64,000 bases of DNA from Nostoc cf. commune SO-36 (GTDB lineage: Bacteria > Cyanobacteriota > Cyanobacteriia > Cyanobacteriales > Nostocaceae), in contig NZ_AP025732.1 in assembly GCF_023734775.1 (NCBI RefSeq), positions 620,001-684,000 of the forward strand, read 5' to 3'. Below the pieces are notes generated by a model. That model did no database searches and was not told the DNA's origin. It saw only the letters and a program-made list of their open reading frames with translations. This document shows, in pieces, positions 42,390 to 51,317 of this stretch; the stretch's first letter is position 1; each line of letters opens with the position of its first letter. A program made the position numbers and the translations under genes.

Positions 42390-43043
42390 TTAGAAAAATA
42401 TTTTTCGACAGTAAAATGCCTCAGCATATTTACTCGGTGAGTTAGATTCAATTCCGCGAATTCGGAGAATCGAGCGAAAAGTATCTTCTGTAAACCACTG
42501 CTTAGTATTTTGGGTGTGAAAAGCCTCTAGAATATATTGAATTTTTCGGCGGCAAAATTCCTCATCTAAATGCACAAAGAAGTTAGGAATACCCAAATCA
42601 CCATCATATTTTGGTATCTCATATTCCAAAATTAAATGGTTTCTAAAGGTATTCCAAGTCAAATCAGAAATTAAGCGGTGATCTTGGTGGCGATCGTCTC
42701 GATGATGAGTAAAGATTATATCTGGTGCAAATTCCTGCTTCAACTGCTCAAAGCATTCCTTCACTTTTATCCCTTCAAAAGGTAAAAAGCCATCTCGAAA
42801 ACTTTTAATGATAATTTTCTTGACGGGAATTTCTTTTAAGAAAAGATTGGCACTTATAGTTGCTTCTTGCGCTCTTTGTTCGTTGGAACTAAAGACAACC
42901 CAATAGATAACAACATATTGGTAATTCTCTATCAGTTTTAAGATTGTGCCCCCACAACCAATTTCTATATCATCGCAATGAGAACCTAAACAAAGGATTC
43001 TATACTCAGATTCTTCTGTTTTATTGAAGCTAAGTTGGATCAT
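42390..43043 (-). CDS. LmbE/PIG-L-type N-deacetylase
   Basis: A 217-residue zinc-dependent deacetylase. The metal/catalytic motif is GSHCDDIEIGCGGT near 21-34 (a variant of PHPDDxE), with HHRDDRHQDHR near 112-122 as the second motif. Such enzymes remove N-acetyl or other acyl groups from sugars or pseudo-peptides. Its end is close to the epimerase start, and its start overlaps the cytidylyltransferase stop by 4 bases, so the genes are translationally coupled. Substrate not known; an acylated amino-sugar intermediate is likely. Confidence 0.88.
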   Translation of the reverse strand: MIQLSFNKTEESEYRILCLGSHCDDIEIGCGGTILKLIENYQYVVIYWVVFSSNEQRAQEATISANLFLKEIPVKKIIIKSFRDGFLPFEGIKVKECFEQLKQEFAPDIIFTHHRDDRHQDHRLISDLTWNTFRNHLILEYEIPKYDGDLGIPNFFVHLDEEFCRRKIQYILEAFHTQNTKQWFTEDTFRSILRIRGIESNSPSKYAEAFYCRKIFF

Positions 43044-43837
43044 ACATCAGTTACTTCTAGTTCTTTATCTCTCCATACTTCCCAAGGTCTTTCGCCTTGA
43101 GCATACATATCATCCAACTGTTGCTTCTCTTTAAACGTATCCATTACCCCAAAAAAGCCAGTGTATCTATACGCAAAAAGTTCTTTTTTCGCAATCAGTC
43201 TTTGAAAAGGCTCAAGAACAAGTTCTTCGCCACGATTAATATAGTTAAAAATCTCTTTTTTAAAGATAAAATACCCTCCATTAATCCAAATATCACGTTT
43301 CTTGACCTCTTGGATATCCTTCACCAAGCCATCCTCATGCATGTCAACTAGGTGAAAAGTTTGGCTTGGTCTTACGCATAAGAAACTACCGATTTTATCA
43401 CGCTGATAAAAATGATTAATGTATGTTGGTAGATGCAAATCTGTCAAACCATCGCTGTAGTTAGCTAAAAATACTTCTTCTCCTTCTAAATACTTTTCTA
43501 CTGCCTTAAATCTTTGTCCAATATTGGCAGTTAAACCTGTATCTACAAATGTGATATTCCAATCTTGAATATCCCGATTAAATAACTCAATTTTGCTCCC
43601 ATTGGAAAGGCTAAAATTATTAGAAAGCCATTCATTGTAATTCAAAAAATAGCTTTTAATGAGGTCAGCCTTGTAACCAAGACATAAGATAAAATCTTTG
43701 TGCCCATAGTGAGCGTAGTATTTCATTACGTGCCATAATATGGGTCTATAACCAATAGTCACCATTGGTTTAGGAATACTTTCTGAATACTCCCTCATTC
43801 TGGCTCCTAAACCGCCACAAAATAAAACTACTTTCAT
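43040..43837 (-). CDS. rfbF: Glucose-1-phosphate cytidylyltransferase
   Basis: This enzyme makes CDP-glucose from glucose 1-phosphate and CTP, the first step of CDP-dideoxy-sugar pathways. The 265-residue protein has the nucleotidyltransferase signature VLFCGGLGARM near 4-14 and IPKPMVTIGYRPILWHVMKY near 21-40. ANYSDGLTDLHL and INGGYFIFKKE are also family-typical. No CDP-glucose 4,6-dehydratase (RfbG) is found next to it; the SDR two genes upstream might take that role, or the gene is elsewhere. Confidence 0.92.
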   Translation of the reverse strand: MKVVLFCGGLGARMREYSESIPKPMVTIGYRPILWHVMKYYAHYGHKDFILCLGYKADLIKSYFLNYNEWLSNNFSLSNGSKIELFNRDIQDWNITFVDTGLTANIGQRFKAVEKYLEGEEVFLANYSDGLTDLHLPTYINHFYQRDKIGSFLCVRPSQTFHLVDMHEDGLVKDIQEVKKRDIWINGGYFIFKKEIFNYINRGEELVLEPFQRLIAKKELFAYRYTGFFGVMDTFKEKQQLDDMYAQGERPWEVWRDKELEVTDV

Positions 43838-43876
43838 CTCACTCTCCCCTTTTTAATAATAAAAAATATCAAATTT

Positions 43877-45142
43877 TTAAGAGTAGATATTAACTTCAGG
43901 AATGGGAACAACAAATTTACCACCCCAATCCCGAATGTAAGCTATTTGTTTCATAATTTCATTTTTCAAATTCCAGGGCAAAATTAGTACATAGTCAGGC
44001 TTTGTTTCTACAATTTTGTCTGGATGAAAAATCGGAATATGAGTACCTGGTAAAAATTGACCTTGTTTGTAAGGGTTACGGTCTACTGTATAATCAATAA
44101 AATCTGTGCGAATACCACAATAGTTTAAGAGAGTATTTCCCTTACCCGGAGCGCCATACCCAACAATCGTTTTTCCCTCTCGTTTAATTTTGATCAAGAA
44201 ATCTAATAACTTACGTTTGGTTTCCTTGACTTGTTCACCAAATGAAAAATAGTATTCTAATTTCGTAAAGCCAGCCGCTTCTTCTCTATATTTCAGTTCT
44301 GATACTTGGTGGCTAACAGGTTTAGAAGAGCCTTCGCTGTGGCGAGCATAAATTCTCAAGGAACCGCCATGAGTAGCTAATTCTTCTACATCAAAAATTG
44401 TCAAGCCATGAGCAGCAAAAATCTTTTCTACGGTGATAAACGAAAAATAAGAGAAATGTTCATGGTAAATAGTATCAAACTGATTTTCCTCAATTAACCG
44501 CATTAAGTGAGGAAATTCCATAGTAATTACACCATGCGGTTTGAGGATAATTTTCATCCCTTTGACAAAATCATTGAGATAGGGTGTGTGGGCAAGGACA
44601 TTATTTCCTAGTAATAAATCTGCTTGTTTACCCTGAGTAACCTGTTCTTTGGCTGTCTCCTGTCCAAAAAATTTGACAACTGTAGGAACACCTTTGTTTA
44701 TTGCTACCTCAGCAACATTTGCTGCTGGTTCTATTCCCAGCGCCGGGATGTCTTTGCCAACAAAGTATTGTAGTAGGTAGCCATCATTGCTAGCAATTTC
44801 TATTACCTGACTTTTGGAGTTTAATTGAAAACGTTCTACTACTAAATCTACGTAATTCTTGGCGTGTTGCAACCAGCTATCAGAGTAGGAAGAGAAATAA
44901 GCATAGTCACTAAAAATATTTTCTGGGCTAATATATTCTTGCAGTTGAACTAAAAAACATTCCTCGCAAACATAGACATGTAGAGGATAAAAAGGCTCTA
45001 CTTCATTAAGTTGTTTCCGGCTCCGATAGCTTTCACAGGGAGGAGACATACCTAAATCTACGAATGTATGCTGCAATCCTGTCCCACAGAACATACAGTT
45101 ACCAGTTATTGGTTGATTATTTGTTAGTTTTAGTAAATTCAT
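43877..45142 (-). CDS. Sugar C-methyltransferase-like SAM-dependent enzyme
   Basis: A 421-residue protein with three parts. The N-terminal zinc-finger-like domain has Cys ligands CMFCG near 16-20 and CEECF near 60. The class I SAM fold has VIEIASNDGYLLQYF near 112-126. The C-terminal domain has VGYGAPGKGNTLLNYCG near 322-338. This is the architecture of NDP-hexose C-3 methyltransferases (TylCIII/TcaB9 type). YHEHFSYFS near 225 holds the candidate active-site residues. In the cassette it would produce a branched-chain deoxysugar. Confidence 0.88.
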   Translation of the reverse strand: MNLLKLTNNQPITGNCMFCGTGLQHTFVDLGMSPPCESYRSRKQLNEVEPFYPLHVYVCEECFLVQLQEYISPENIFSDYAYFSSYSDSWLQHAKNYVDLVVERFQLNSKSQVIEIASNDGYLLQYFVGKDIPALGIEPAANVAEVAINKGVPTVVKFFGQETAKEQVTQGKQADLLLGNNVLAHTPYLNDFVKGMKIILKPHGVITMEFPHLMRLIEENQFDTIYHEHFSYFSFITVEKIFAAHGLTIFDVEELATHGGSLRIYARHSEGSSKPVSHQVSELKYREEAAGFTKLEYYFSFGEQVKETKRKLLDFLIKIKREGKTIVGYGAPGKGNTLLNYCGIRTDFIDYTVDRNPYKQGQFLPGTHIPIFHPDKIVETKPDYVLILPWNLKNEIMKQIAYIRDWGGKFVVPIPEVNIYS

Positions 45143-45177
45143 ATTTTATATTCTTTTGCCAAATGCAGATTTTTAAT

Positions 45178-46206
45178 CTAAACAGTCCGCCAGAAGAAAT
45201 CTTGATCGATTTGCTGAGTGCGAATAAGATATTCCAGTTGTTTCAGGCGAGTAAAGCGTCTAGATTCAAATGTTTCTCTGTCCATATCAATTTGCTGGAA
45301 GACATTATAGAGTTGTTGGGCACCGCTTTGAACGTCCCACTCACATTTAAATCCTGGTAAATTTTGATTAATTTTATCAAATGAAACCCGATAGCTGCGG
45401 TTGTCAGGATCATGTTTACCAAAGCTTAATTGACAACCTGTAAAGACATCTGCAACTATTTGAGCAATTTGCTTGACTTGATAGTTGCTATTTGTATTAC
45501 CCACATTAAAAATTTGGTTGTGAATTACATCATGCGGAGCTTCTAAGGTACAGATAATTGCTTTGCAGATATCTAAGAGATGCACTAGAGGCCGCCAAGG
45601 TGTACCGTCGCTGTTCATCTTGATTTCTTTAATTGTCCATGCCCAACCTGCTAAATTATTTAAGACAATATCAAAGCGCATTCTCGGTGAGGCTCCATAG
45701 GCTGTGGCATTTCGCAAAAAGGTGGGAGAAAAGCCATCATCAGCAAGAAGTTTCACATCCTGTTCAACAAGTGCTTTGCATTTGGCATAAGCTGTTTGGG
45801 GATTGATGGTAGACTCTTCGTGAACATAATCCTCAGTGGCAAAACCATAGACACTGCATGATGAAGTATAGACAAAGCGCTGGATTCCAGCTGCTTTTGC
45901 CAGCTTTGCCAAATGTACTGAACCTTTGTGGTTGATATCATAAGTGATATTAGGCGCTAACTGACCTAAAGGGTCGTTGGAGAGTTCTGCCATGTGAACT
46001 ACTGCTTCTACCCCTTCTAGGTCTTCTGTTGTGATGTGACGGATGTCTTTGTTGAGGGTTTTGGCAGTTAACTTAGTGCCGTTATATAGCCAACCCACTT
46101 TATAAAAGCCAGTATCCAAACCAATTACTTCATGACCTTGTTGGATCATTAGGGGAGCCAATAACGAGCCGATATAACCTTCAGTTCCAGTTACAAGTAC
46201 TTTCAT
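45178..46206 (-). CDS. NAD-dependent epimerase/dehydratase (extended SDR)
   Basis: A 342-residue extended short-chain dehydrogenase. The nucleotide-binding motif is TGTEGYIGS near 7-15; the catalytic residues are Ser-Ser-Val-Tyr in YTSSCSVYG near 113-121 and Tyr-x3-Lys in TAYAKCK near 137-143. It could be a reductase, epimerase or dehydratase of the activated sugar. It is the first enzyme gene of the sugar cassette downstream of a GT2-TPR gene, at 29 bases spacing. Confidence 0.9.
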   Translation of the reverse strand: MKVLVTGTEGYIGSLLAPLMIQQGHEVIGLDTGFYKVGWLYNGTKLTAKTLNKDIRHITTEDLEGVEAVVHMAELSNDPLGQLAPNITYDINHKGSVHLAKLAKAAGIQRFVYTSSCSVYGFATEDYVHEESTINPQTAYAKCKALVEQDVKLLADDGFSPTFLRNATAYGASPRMRFDIVLNNLAGWAWTIKEIKMNSDGTPWRPLVHLLDICKAIICTLEAPHDVIHNQIFNVGNTNSNYQVKQIAQIVADVFTGCQLSFGKHDPDNRSYRVSFDKINQNLPGFKCEWDVQSGAQQLYNVFQQIDMDRETFESRRFTRLKQLEYLIRTQQIDQDFFWRTV

Positions 46207-46235
46207 ATCCTATTATTTTATGGTGCGATCGCACT

Positions 46236-47612
46236 TTATGAGGTTTTCAATTCAGTAGGAATGCTTTGTTGTAGTGCAACAGCTAGATAATTGTGTGCTT
46301 CTGTAAGATCAGGCTGAAGAACAATTGCCTGACGATAGTAAGCGATCGCAGTCTGCCAGTCACCTACTTGAGAGCTACTTTCTCCCAATTGGCAGTTTAA
46401 CATCCCATAGTAAGCCTGCTGTTCCGGTAAGAGTTTTCCCTGGGCATGGAGGGCATTGCCCAAATTCACATCGGCTTCAATAAATTGAGGTTTTAGCTCT
46501 AAAGCCTTTTTATAACAGGTGATAGCTTTATCCCACTCACCTTGTTGATAAAAAGCATAGCCCAGGTTGTTGTAGATTGGGGCTGAATCTGGACGCAGTT
46601 CCAGCGCTTGATGATATGCATCTACAGCTGCGGTCAATTCTCCTTGTGATTGCCGTAAATTAGCTAAACTAAACCAGATTTTCACTGAGTTTGGCTGGAC
46701 TTGTAATGCCCTACTCAGAAACTCCTCAGCCCTCTGAGGATTCCCCATCTGTTCAGTCAGAATACCTAATCTGTACAATGCTTCCGGGTGTTCGGGCTGA
46801 ATATCTAAAACTTCACGGTAAGCCTGTTCTGCTTGAGTAAAACGATTAGCTTGGTAATGTTGAACACCTTGTTGCAGGAGTTCAATTACACTGTCAACAC
46901 CTACAACTTCAGGCAAAGATCCAAAATCAAAATAAAGTGAAAATTGTTCTTCATCAATATATTGAAAACCTTTGTTGTTTTCTTTGAATTCTGGAGATAA
47001 TGGAACCAGTTCTACTTCCTTGAATTTATCTTCAAAAAATTGGTTAAGGTTTTCTGAATGGGTACCATAGTTACCTAGACCACTGTCTTTTTTTAGAAAA
47101 CGTGTATGCCAGAAAATAAAACCTAAATAATAGTATTCTAGTCCATGCCATCCAATTATACTGAATAGCGGATCGTTGGGATTTTTCACAAATATATGAT
47201 TGGGTGAAACAGTCCAATATACTAGGTCTCCATCACCCAGAGCAATGTCATTTAAATTAATGCAATACTGGTTATCGTCTGGGTTTTTCCAAAGATTAAG
47301 TCCAGAAAAAAGCAAAGCAGTATTTTGAAGCGGATTTTTCTTCAACAAATTATAAATATCCTTAAGGTATTCAGGAATACCAACATGATCTCCATTAATC
47401 ACGACGCATGTTTTGTATCGCGTTAGGCTGAGGTTAAAATTAGCATAAAAGGTAAAAGAATTGACATTGTTTACATCTAATTCTAATTGCTCTTTTGTAT
47501 TGGGTGAATATACCCGTTGCAAGTAATTAAAAGCTCTGATTTTAGGATAATACTTCCTCTCATATTCTTCAATAATTTGAGGTGAATTATCTGTGCAGTC
47601 ATTAAAAAACAA
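46236..47612 (-). CDS. GT2-like glycosyltransferase with TPR tail (main part of a split gene)
   Basis: The N-terminal part (about 1-235) continues a glycosyltransferase-2-like domain whose first strand is in the next frame (FNDCTDNSP... follows ELVIV). VVINGDHVG near 69-77 may be the metal-binding region. From about 245 to 455 there are five to six TPR units (YHQALELRPDSAPIYNNLGY type). The true start is the ATG at 47772; one extra T in TTTTTT on the coding strand (AAAAAA near 47606-47611) breaks the frame. TPRs suggest docking on a protein substrate or partner. Confidence 0.85.
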   Translation of the reverse strand: MFFNDCTDNSPQIIEEYERKYYPKIRAFNYLQRVYSPNTKEQLELDVNNVNSFTFYANFNLSLTRYKTCVVINGDHVGIPEYLKDIYNLLKKNPLQNTALLFSGLNLWKNPDDNQYCINLNDIALGDGDLVYWTVSPNHIFVKNPNDPLFSIIGWHGLEYYYLGFIFWHTRFLKKDSGLGNYGTHSENLNQFFEDKFKEVELVPLSPEFKENNKGFQYIDEEQFSLYFDFGSLPEVVGVDSVIELLQQGVQHYQANRFTQAEQAYREVLDIQPEHPEALYRLGILTEQMGNPQRAEEFLSRALQVQPNSVKIWFSLANLRQSQGELTAAVDAYHQALELRPDSAPIYNNLGYAFYQQGEWDKAITCYKKALELKPQFIEADVNLGNALHAQGKLLPEQQAYYGMLNCQLGESSSQVGDWQTAIAYYRQAIVLQPDLTEAHNYLAVALQQSIPTELKTS

Positions 47613-47772
47613 TAACTAATTCATCTATGGCATCAATCCAAGTGTCAATCACTTGTGCCAAAAATTCTTCCTCATTATGAATTAGCATCACGCCACTGAT
47701 ACCATCTTGTCGGTTTTGTGGCTCAAAGGAAGATTTATCAATGACTGGATGCTCAACTTGGATAATTGCCAT
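47606..47772 (-). CDS. N-terminal fragment of the split GT2-TPR gene
   Basis: The frame reads MAIIQVEHPVIDKSSFEPQN and then SGVMLIHNEEEFLAQVIDTW and IDAIDELVIVF before a stop. The VMLIHNEEEFL element is the first strand of a GT-A glycosyltransferase, and the next residues expected, NDCTDNSP, lie in the following frame. Deleting one T from the coding-strand TTTTTT restores ELVIVFNDCTDNS. Confidence 0.85.
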
Positions 47773-48145
47773 AGCTTTTATACCTCTGTGTTTAAGTTAT
47801 AAGGAGGTGATGTTTTTATGATTTAAAATAAATTATTCCTGCTCTATTTTATATTAAAATCTAGTGGCTGATTAACTAAAAATTATGACTTAATTCATAA
47901 TCTAGAACAATTTTGAAATAATTTAATTTTGCAAGAATGCCGCTTGATTTGCAACCAGGTAAATAAATTTGCCACTGCACCAGAAGAGCGATCGCATTAC
48001 AATTTTAAGAGCTTTTTGAACCATGCGAAGCGATCCTGCAACTTTATCAAACTGCAAAGCAATATGAGCTTGCCATCAACAATATTTAAAGTAATGGCTA
48101 CAAGATTTTGCTGTGATTTTTACAGAAATATAATCTTTGTAAATC
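47773..48145. other. Intergenic region with decayed coding traces
   Basis: A stretch at about 48030-48085 on plus could encode LQLYQTAKQYELAINN, TPR-like, before a stop. No complete gene is seen. AT-rich sequence at 47810-47920 probably carries the promoter for the gene at 47772. Confidence 0.35.
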
Positions 48146-49969
48146 TTAATCGCACGTTGCAGGCATAGATCCTGAGATCCTGATAGTATAGCTTTGTTGG
48201 TGGTTCTGCTGTTGAGAAATTTTGCCTAAGTTGAGGTGAATTTCTCCGTAGTTGGCATTAAGTTCCAAGAGTTTTTGATAACAGACGATCGCCTCTTCTA
48301 ATTCCCCTTGTTCTTGTAGCGCCAACGCCAAGTTATAATGAGCTTCTACCAAATCTGGCTGTAGTGCGATCGCTTGCTTATAATAAACAATAGCAGTCTT
48401 CAAATCCCCGACTTTTTTCCGAGCCAAACCTAATTTGTAATTTAATTCTGCATAGTCGAGTTTTTGCTCGCTAGAAAGCTTACCTTGTTCGTAAAGAATA
48501 TTACCTAAATTTACCTCAGCTTCAATACAGTTGGGCTGTAATTCCAAGGCTTTTTCATAACAAGCGATCGCTTCTTCTAATTTACCTTGTTGTTGCAGTG
48601 TGTAGCCTAGATTGTTGTGTATCGCTACCAGATTTGGCTGTAGGGATAAAGCTTGTTGATAAGCTGCTTGTGCTGCTGTTAACTGGCCTTGAGCTTGATG
48701 CAAATTGCCTAAACTGAACCAAGCCTTAACAAAATCTGGCTTAACCCGAACGGCTGCATTCAGGAAATCCTCTGCCTCTTGAGGCTGAAGTAACTGTTGC
48801 GCTAACATACCTAAGCCGTATAAGGCATCAGTGTGATCTGGTTGTGCTTCCAGAATCTGATGATAAACCTGCTGGGCTTCAGTTAAACGATTAGCTTGAT
48901 GATGTTCAACAGCAAGTTCGAGAGCTACAGGAATAGCATCTATGTAACTCTTTTTGTCAATTCCTGGATTTATTTGAGGAATAACCTCAAACATTTTTAT
49001 AATTTCTTCTTTATATTTAATTGGTAGTTTTATTAGACATTCTAATCCTATCCCATCTTCCATTTGGGAAAATAAAATCATATTGTTTATGATCTTCAGT
49101 GAGTTGCTTAACTGACGATTTTCCCAAAAGATATCTAGTTTTTGAAAAATATTCTCATACTGATAAATTTTAGATTCATAAAATTCATCATCTGTATAAT
49201 AATTCTTTCCTCTTTCTATTATTTTCCAAAAATCTTTCCCAAAAAATTCTTGTTCTCTTTTAAAACTTTCTGTATTACTATGCTCACGATAATAGGATAA
49301 AACTTTTGGCAGATAATACCATTTCAACTCAGCTTTGCTTGCCCGTCTCCAATATTCCCAGTCGGCATAAAAACGAATATCGTCTGCAAAATTACCAATT
49401 TTGTCAAAAACTTCTTTATGAAAAATTGTGCTATGGATATGGAGAGGATTGTCATAGATAAAGTTGTTTCTAAATTCATCTCCAACCCATCCTTCTGATT
49501 CTAATGCTGGAGATTCAAAGGTAACTTCATTCTTGCTATTAACATTAAAAAACTGTGCAGTAATTAAATCAGCATCGGGATATTTCTCAACTATATTTTC
49601 CCATTCTATAAATGCATTCTCTATCACCCAATCATCATCATGAAGTAAATATATCCATTCCCCGTTTGCCATTTGTAAACCCATGTTTACATTTTTAAAT
49701 TCTCCTTGATTTTTTTCTTGGCAAAAATAATGAAATACATATTTTTTCTGAGTTATTTGTTGCTCATATTTCGATATTATGGCTTCAATATCATGACGAT
49801 TTATACTGGTACTGCCATCATCCATTAACAGAATTTCAGTGCTTCCCTGATGATTTTGGCGCAATAAACCTTGCAGCCAATCTTCTAAATAAGTGATTCG
49901 ATTATACAGAGGTGTTATGATTGTGAATTTAAAGCTTTCTGAGGTTGAGTAATCTTGAAGAATAGCCAT
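48146..49969 (-). CDS. GT2 glycosyltransferase fused to TPR repeats
   Basis: A 607-residue protein. The GT-A family 2 domain (about 14-250) has TIITPLYNRITYLEDWL, MDDGSTS near 49-55, the DxD-type metal motif LLHDDDW near 108-114, and ADWEYWRRA near 206-214. A helical linker follows. Then TPR units run from about 347 to 590. The last 15 residues (YTIRISGSMPATCD) look unrelated, so the natural C-terminus may be lost. The TPR block is nearly identical in style to those of the neighbouring genes, which points to duplication. Confidence 0.88.
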   Translation of the reverse strand: MAILQDYSTSESFKFTIITPLYNRITYLEDWLQGLLRQNHQGSTEILLMDDGSTSINRHDIEAIISKYEQQITQKKYVFHYFCQEKNQGEFKNVNMGLQMANGEWIYLLHDDDWVIENAFIEWENIVEKYPDADLITAQFFNVNSKNEVTFESPALESEGWVGDEFRNNFIYDNPLHIHSTIFHKEVFDKIGNFADDIRFYADWEYWRRASKAELKWYYLPKVLSYYREHSNTESFKREQEFFGKDFWKIIERGKNYYTDDEFYESKIYQYENIFQKLDIFWENRQLSNSLKIINNMILFSQMEDGIGLECLIKLPIKYKEEIIKMFEVIPQINPGIDKKSYIDAIPVALELAVEHHQANRLTEAQQVYHQILEAQPDHTDALYGLGMLAQQLLQPQEAEDFLNAAVRVKPDFVKAWFSLGNLHQAQGQLTAAQAAYQQALSLQPNLVAIHNNLGYTLQQQGKLEEAIACYEKALELQPNCIEAEVNLGNILYEQGKLSSEQKLDYAELNYKLGLARKKVGDLKTAIVYYKQAIALQPDLVEAHYNLALALQEQGELEEAIVCYQKLLELNANYGEIHLNLGKISQQQNHQQSYTIRISGSMPATCD

Positions 49970-50182
49970 GATTTATATGTTGTAACTGTTCGATAGATTT
50001 AAATCAGTTAGACAAAAACTTAACTTGAAATTGTGGAAATTACTTTTAATAATCCTTGTTGGTGCAGAGAATAGCCCAAATTCTTGTAAATTGGCAATGA
50101 GTCAGAGACTAAGACTAGAGCGAACAAGTATGTTTCATTTGACAAGAGAGATGTTATTAACAGTATAGCTGAAAAATAAGTC

Positions 50183-50212
50183 TTGAGTTAGTAATCAAAA
50201 TTACTAACTCAA
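50183..50212. terminator. Perfect 13-base hairpin
   Basis: TTGAGTTAGTAAT and ATTACTAACTCAA enclose a CAAA loop. It is AT-rich and lies 150 bases after the RTX stop; it may be a weak terminator, a regulator site or a repeat. Confidence 0.5.
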
Positions 50213-50276
50213 CGACATGATGGAGTTTCCGGTTAACAAAGCCTTTCACACAAAAGGAATCACCATCTTATCGTAT

Positions 50277-50301
50277 AATCAGATTATGAAAAAATCTGAT
50301 T
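50277..50301. terminator. Hairpin downstream of the RTX gene
   Basis: AATCAGATT and AATCTGATT form a 9-base stem around ATGAAAA. It lies 60 bases after the stop of the minus-strand RTX gene and may end its transcript. Confidence 0.5.
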
Positions 50302-50360
50302 CTTTTAACTTAGACGCTTGTAAATCAGGGCCTTTTAGGGAATGAAACAAGTAATTAGCC

Positions 50361-51317
50361 TTAAGCAAAAAATATTGATTGAGGGCTATCAATCTGACTG
50401 GTACTCACACCGGAAATTAGTATTGTTTGTTGATAAAATGAAGAATCTAATGTGAGTAAAGCACCATTTGTAGTATCTGTTATACTACCTAGCTCTACCC
50501 AGCCATCTAATATAATCTTATCAATACCAATCTGGAAATCTTGAATGGTATCAAAGTCATTTTTCAACAAGGTATCGCTACGTTTGAAAAGAAATGTGTC
50601 ATTACCATCGCCACCAATCAAGACATCATCACCCAAACCACCATCTAGGACATCATTACTCAAACCACCATAGAGTGTATCATTGCCATTACCACCATTC
50701 AGGACATCCTTACCTTGACCTGCGTCAAGGATATCATCACCTCTATTTCCATTTAGCGTATCATTCCCTAAGCTGGCATAAATTTTGTCTGCACCGTTGG
50801 TTCCCCTCAGCTTATCGTTCCGAATCGTGCCATAGATAAAATCTCCACCCAGGTTGCCGATTAAAGTATCCCCTGTTACTTCAACGTCACTGGTATTAAT
50901 TTGGACTATAGTTAGATTAGTATTGCGCTTAAAATTCCGCTCATAAGTCCCAACAGCGCGACCATTCACGAAGTCACTACCATTGTTGCCATCAATATCA
51001 GAACTTTTATTACGACTATTGAGCTTGACATTGCTACTACGACCAAAAGTTACATTCCCAATTTGATCAGAGGAGATTAATTTACCCTGGATGCCAAAAT
51101 AATCTAAAACTCTGGCCCTGTTGGGGTTTGTCGTATCTAACACCAAAAAAGTGGTTGTAGACTTAGCCTTGTTATATTCAACGTCAGGATTTTCAATTTC
51201 TTTAGCTTTTAGTGCTAAATCTGCTGAAAAATCAAAAGAGAAGTTTTGATTACGTCCTAACCGCAAAATTAGCAAGTACCTTTGTTTCGCTGTTGGAATT
51301 ACCTGTAAACTGACCAT
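50361..51317 (-). CDS. RTX-type calcium-binding protein (main part of a split gene)
   Basis: The frame holds a beta-rich domain (NFSFDFSADLALKAKEIENP region) and an SSDIDGNNGSDFV stretch. Then come RTX nonapeptides of the GGxGxDxL type at about 180-240 (LNGNRGDDILDAGQGKDVL and LDGGLGDDVLIGGDGNDTF). The C-terminal beta domain is typical of type I secretion substrates. Ca2+ would fold the repeats outside the cell. The N-terminal 120 residues are in the overlapping frame at 51250-51624. The neighbouring HlyB/HlyD-type exporter could be its secretion route (inference). Confidence 0.88.
   Translation of the reverse strand: MVSLQVIPTAKQRYLLILRLGRNQNFSFDFSADLALKAKEIENPDVEYNKAKSTTTFLVLDTTNPNRARVLDYFGIQGKLISSDQIGNVTFGRSSNVKLNSRNKSSDIDGNNGSDFVNGRAVGTYERNFKRNTNLTIVQINTSDVEVTGDTLIGNLGGDFIYGTIRNDKLRGTNGADKIYASLGNDTLNGNRGDDILDAGQGKDVLNGGNGNDTLYGGLSNDVLDGGLGDDVLIGGDGNDTFLFKRSDTLLKNDFDTIQDFQIGIDKIILDGWVELGSITDTTNGALLTLDSSFYQQTILISGVSTSQIDSPQSIFFA

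Larger units (their letters stand above)
49970..50360. other. Intergenic region with TPR relic and hairpins
   Basis: Minus-strand bases at about 50045-50105 encode SLPIYKNLGYSLHQQG, a lone TPR fragment. Two hairpins follow (listed separately). This looks like the scar of a deleted TPR gene between the RTX gene and the GT2-TPR gene. Confidence 0.5.

Noticed and set aside
50594..50839. His-rich 81-residue plus-strand open frame opposite the RTX repeats
   Set aside because: It is the complement of Asp/Gly-rich RTX repeats, which always yields His-rich antisense frames.
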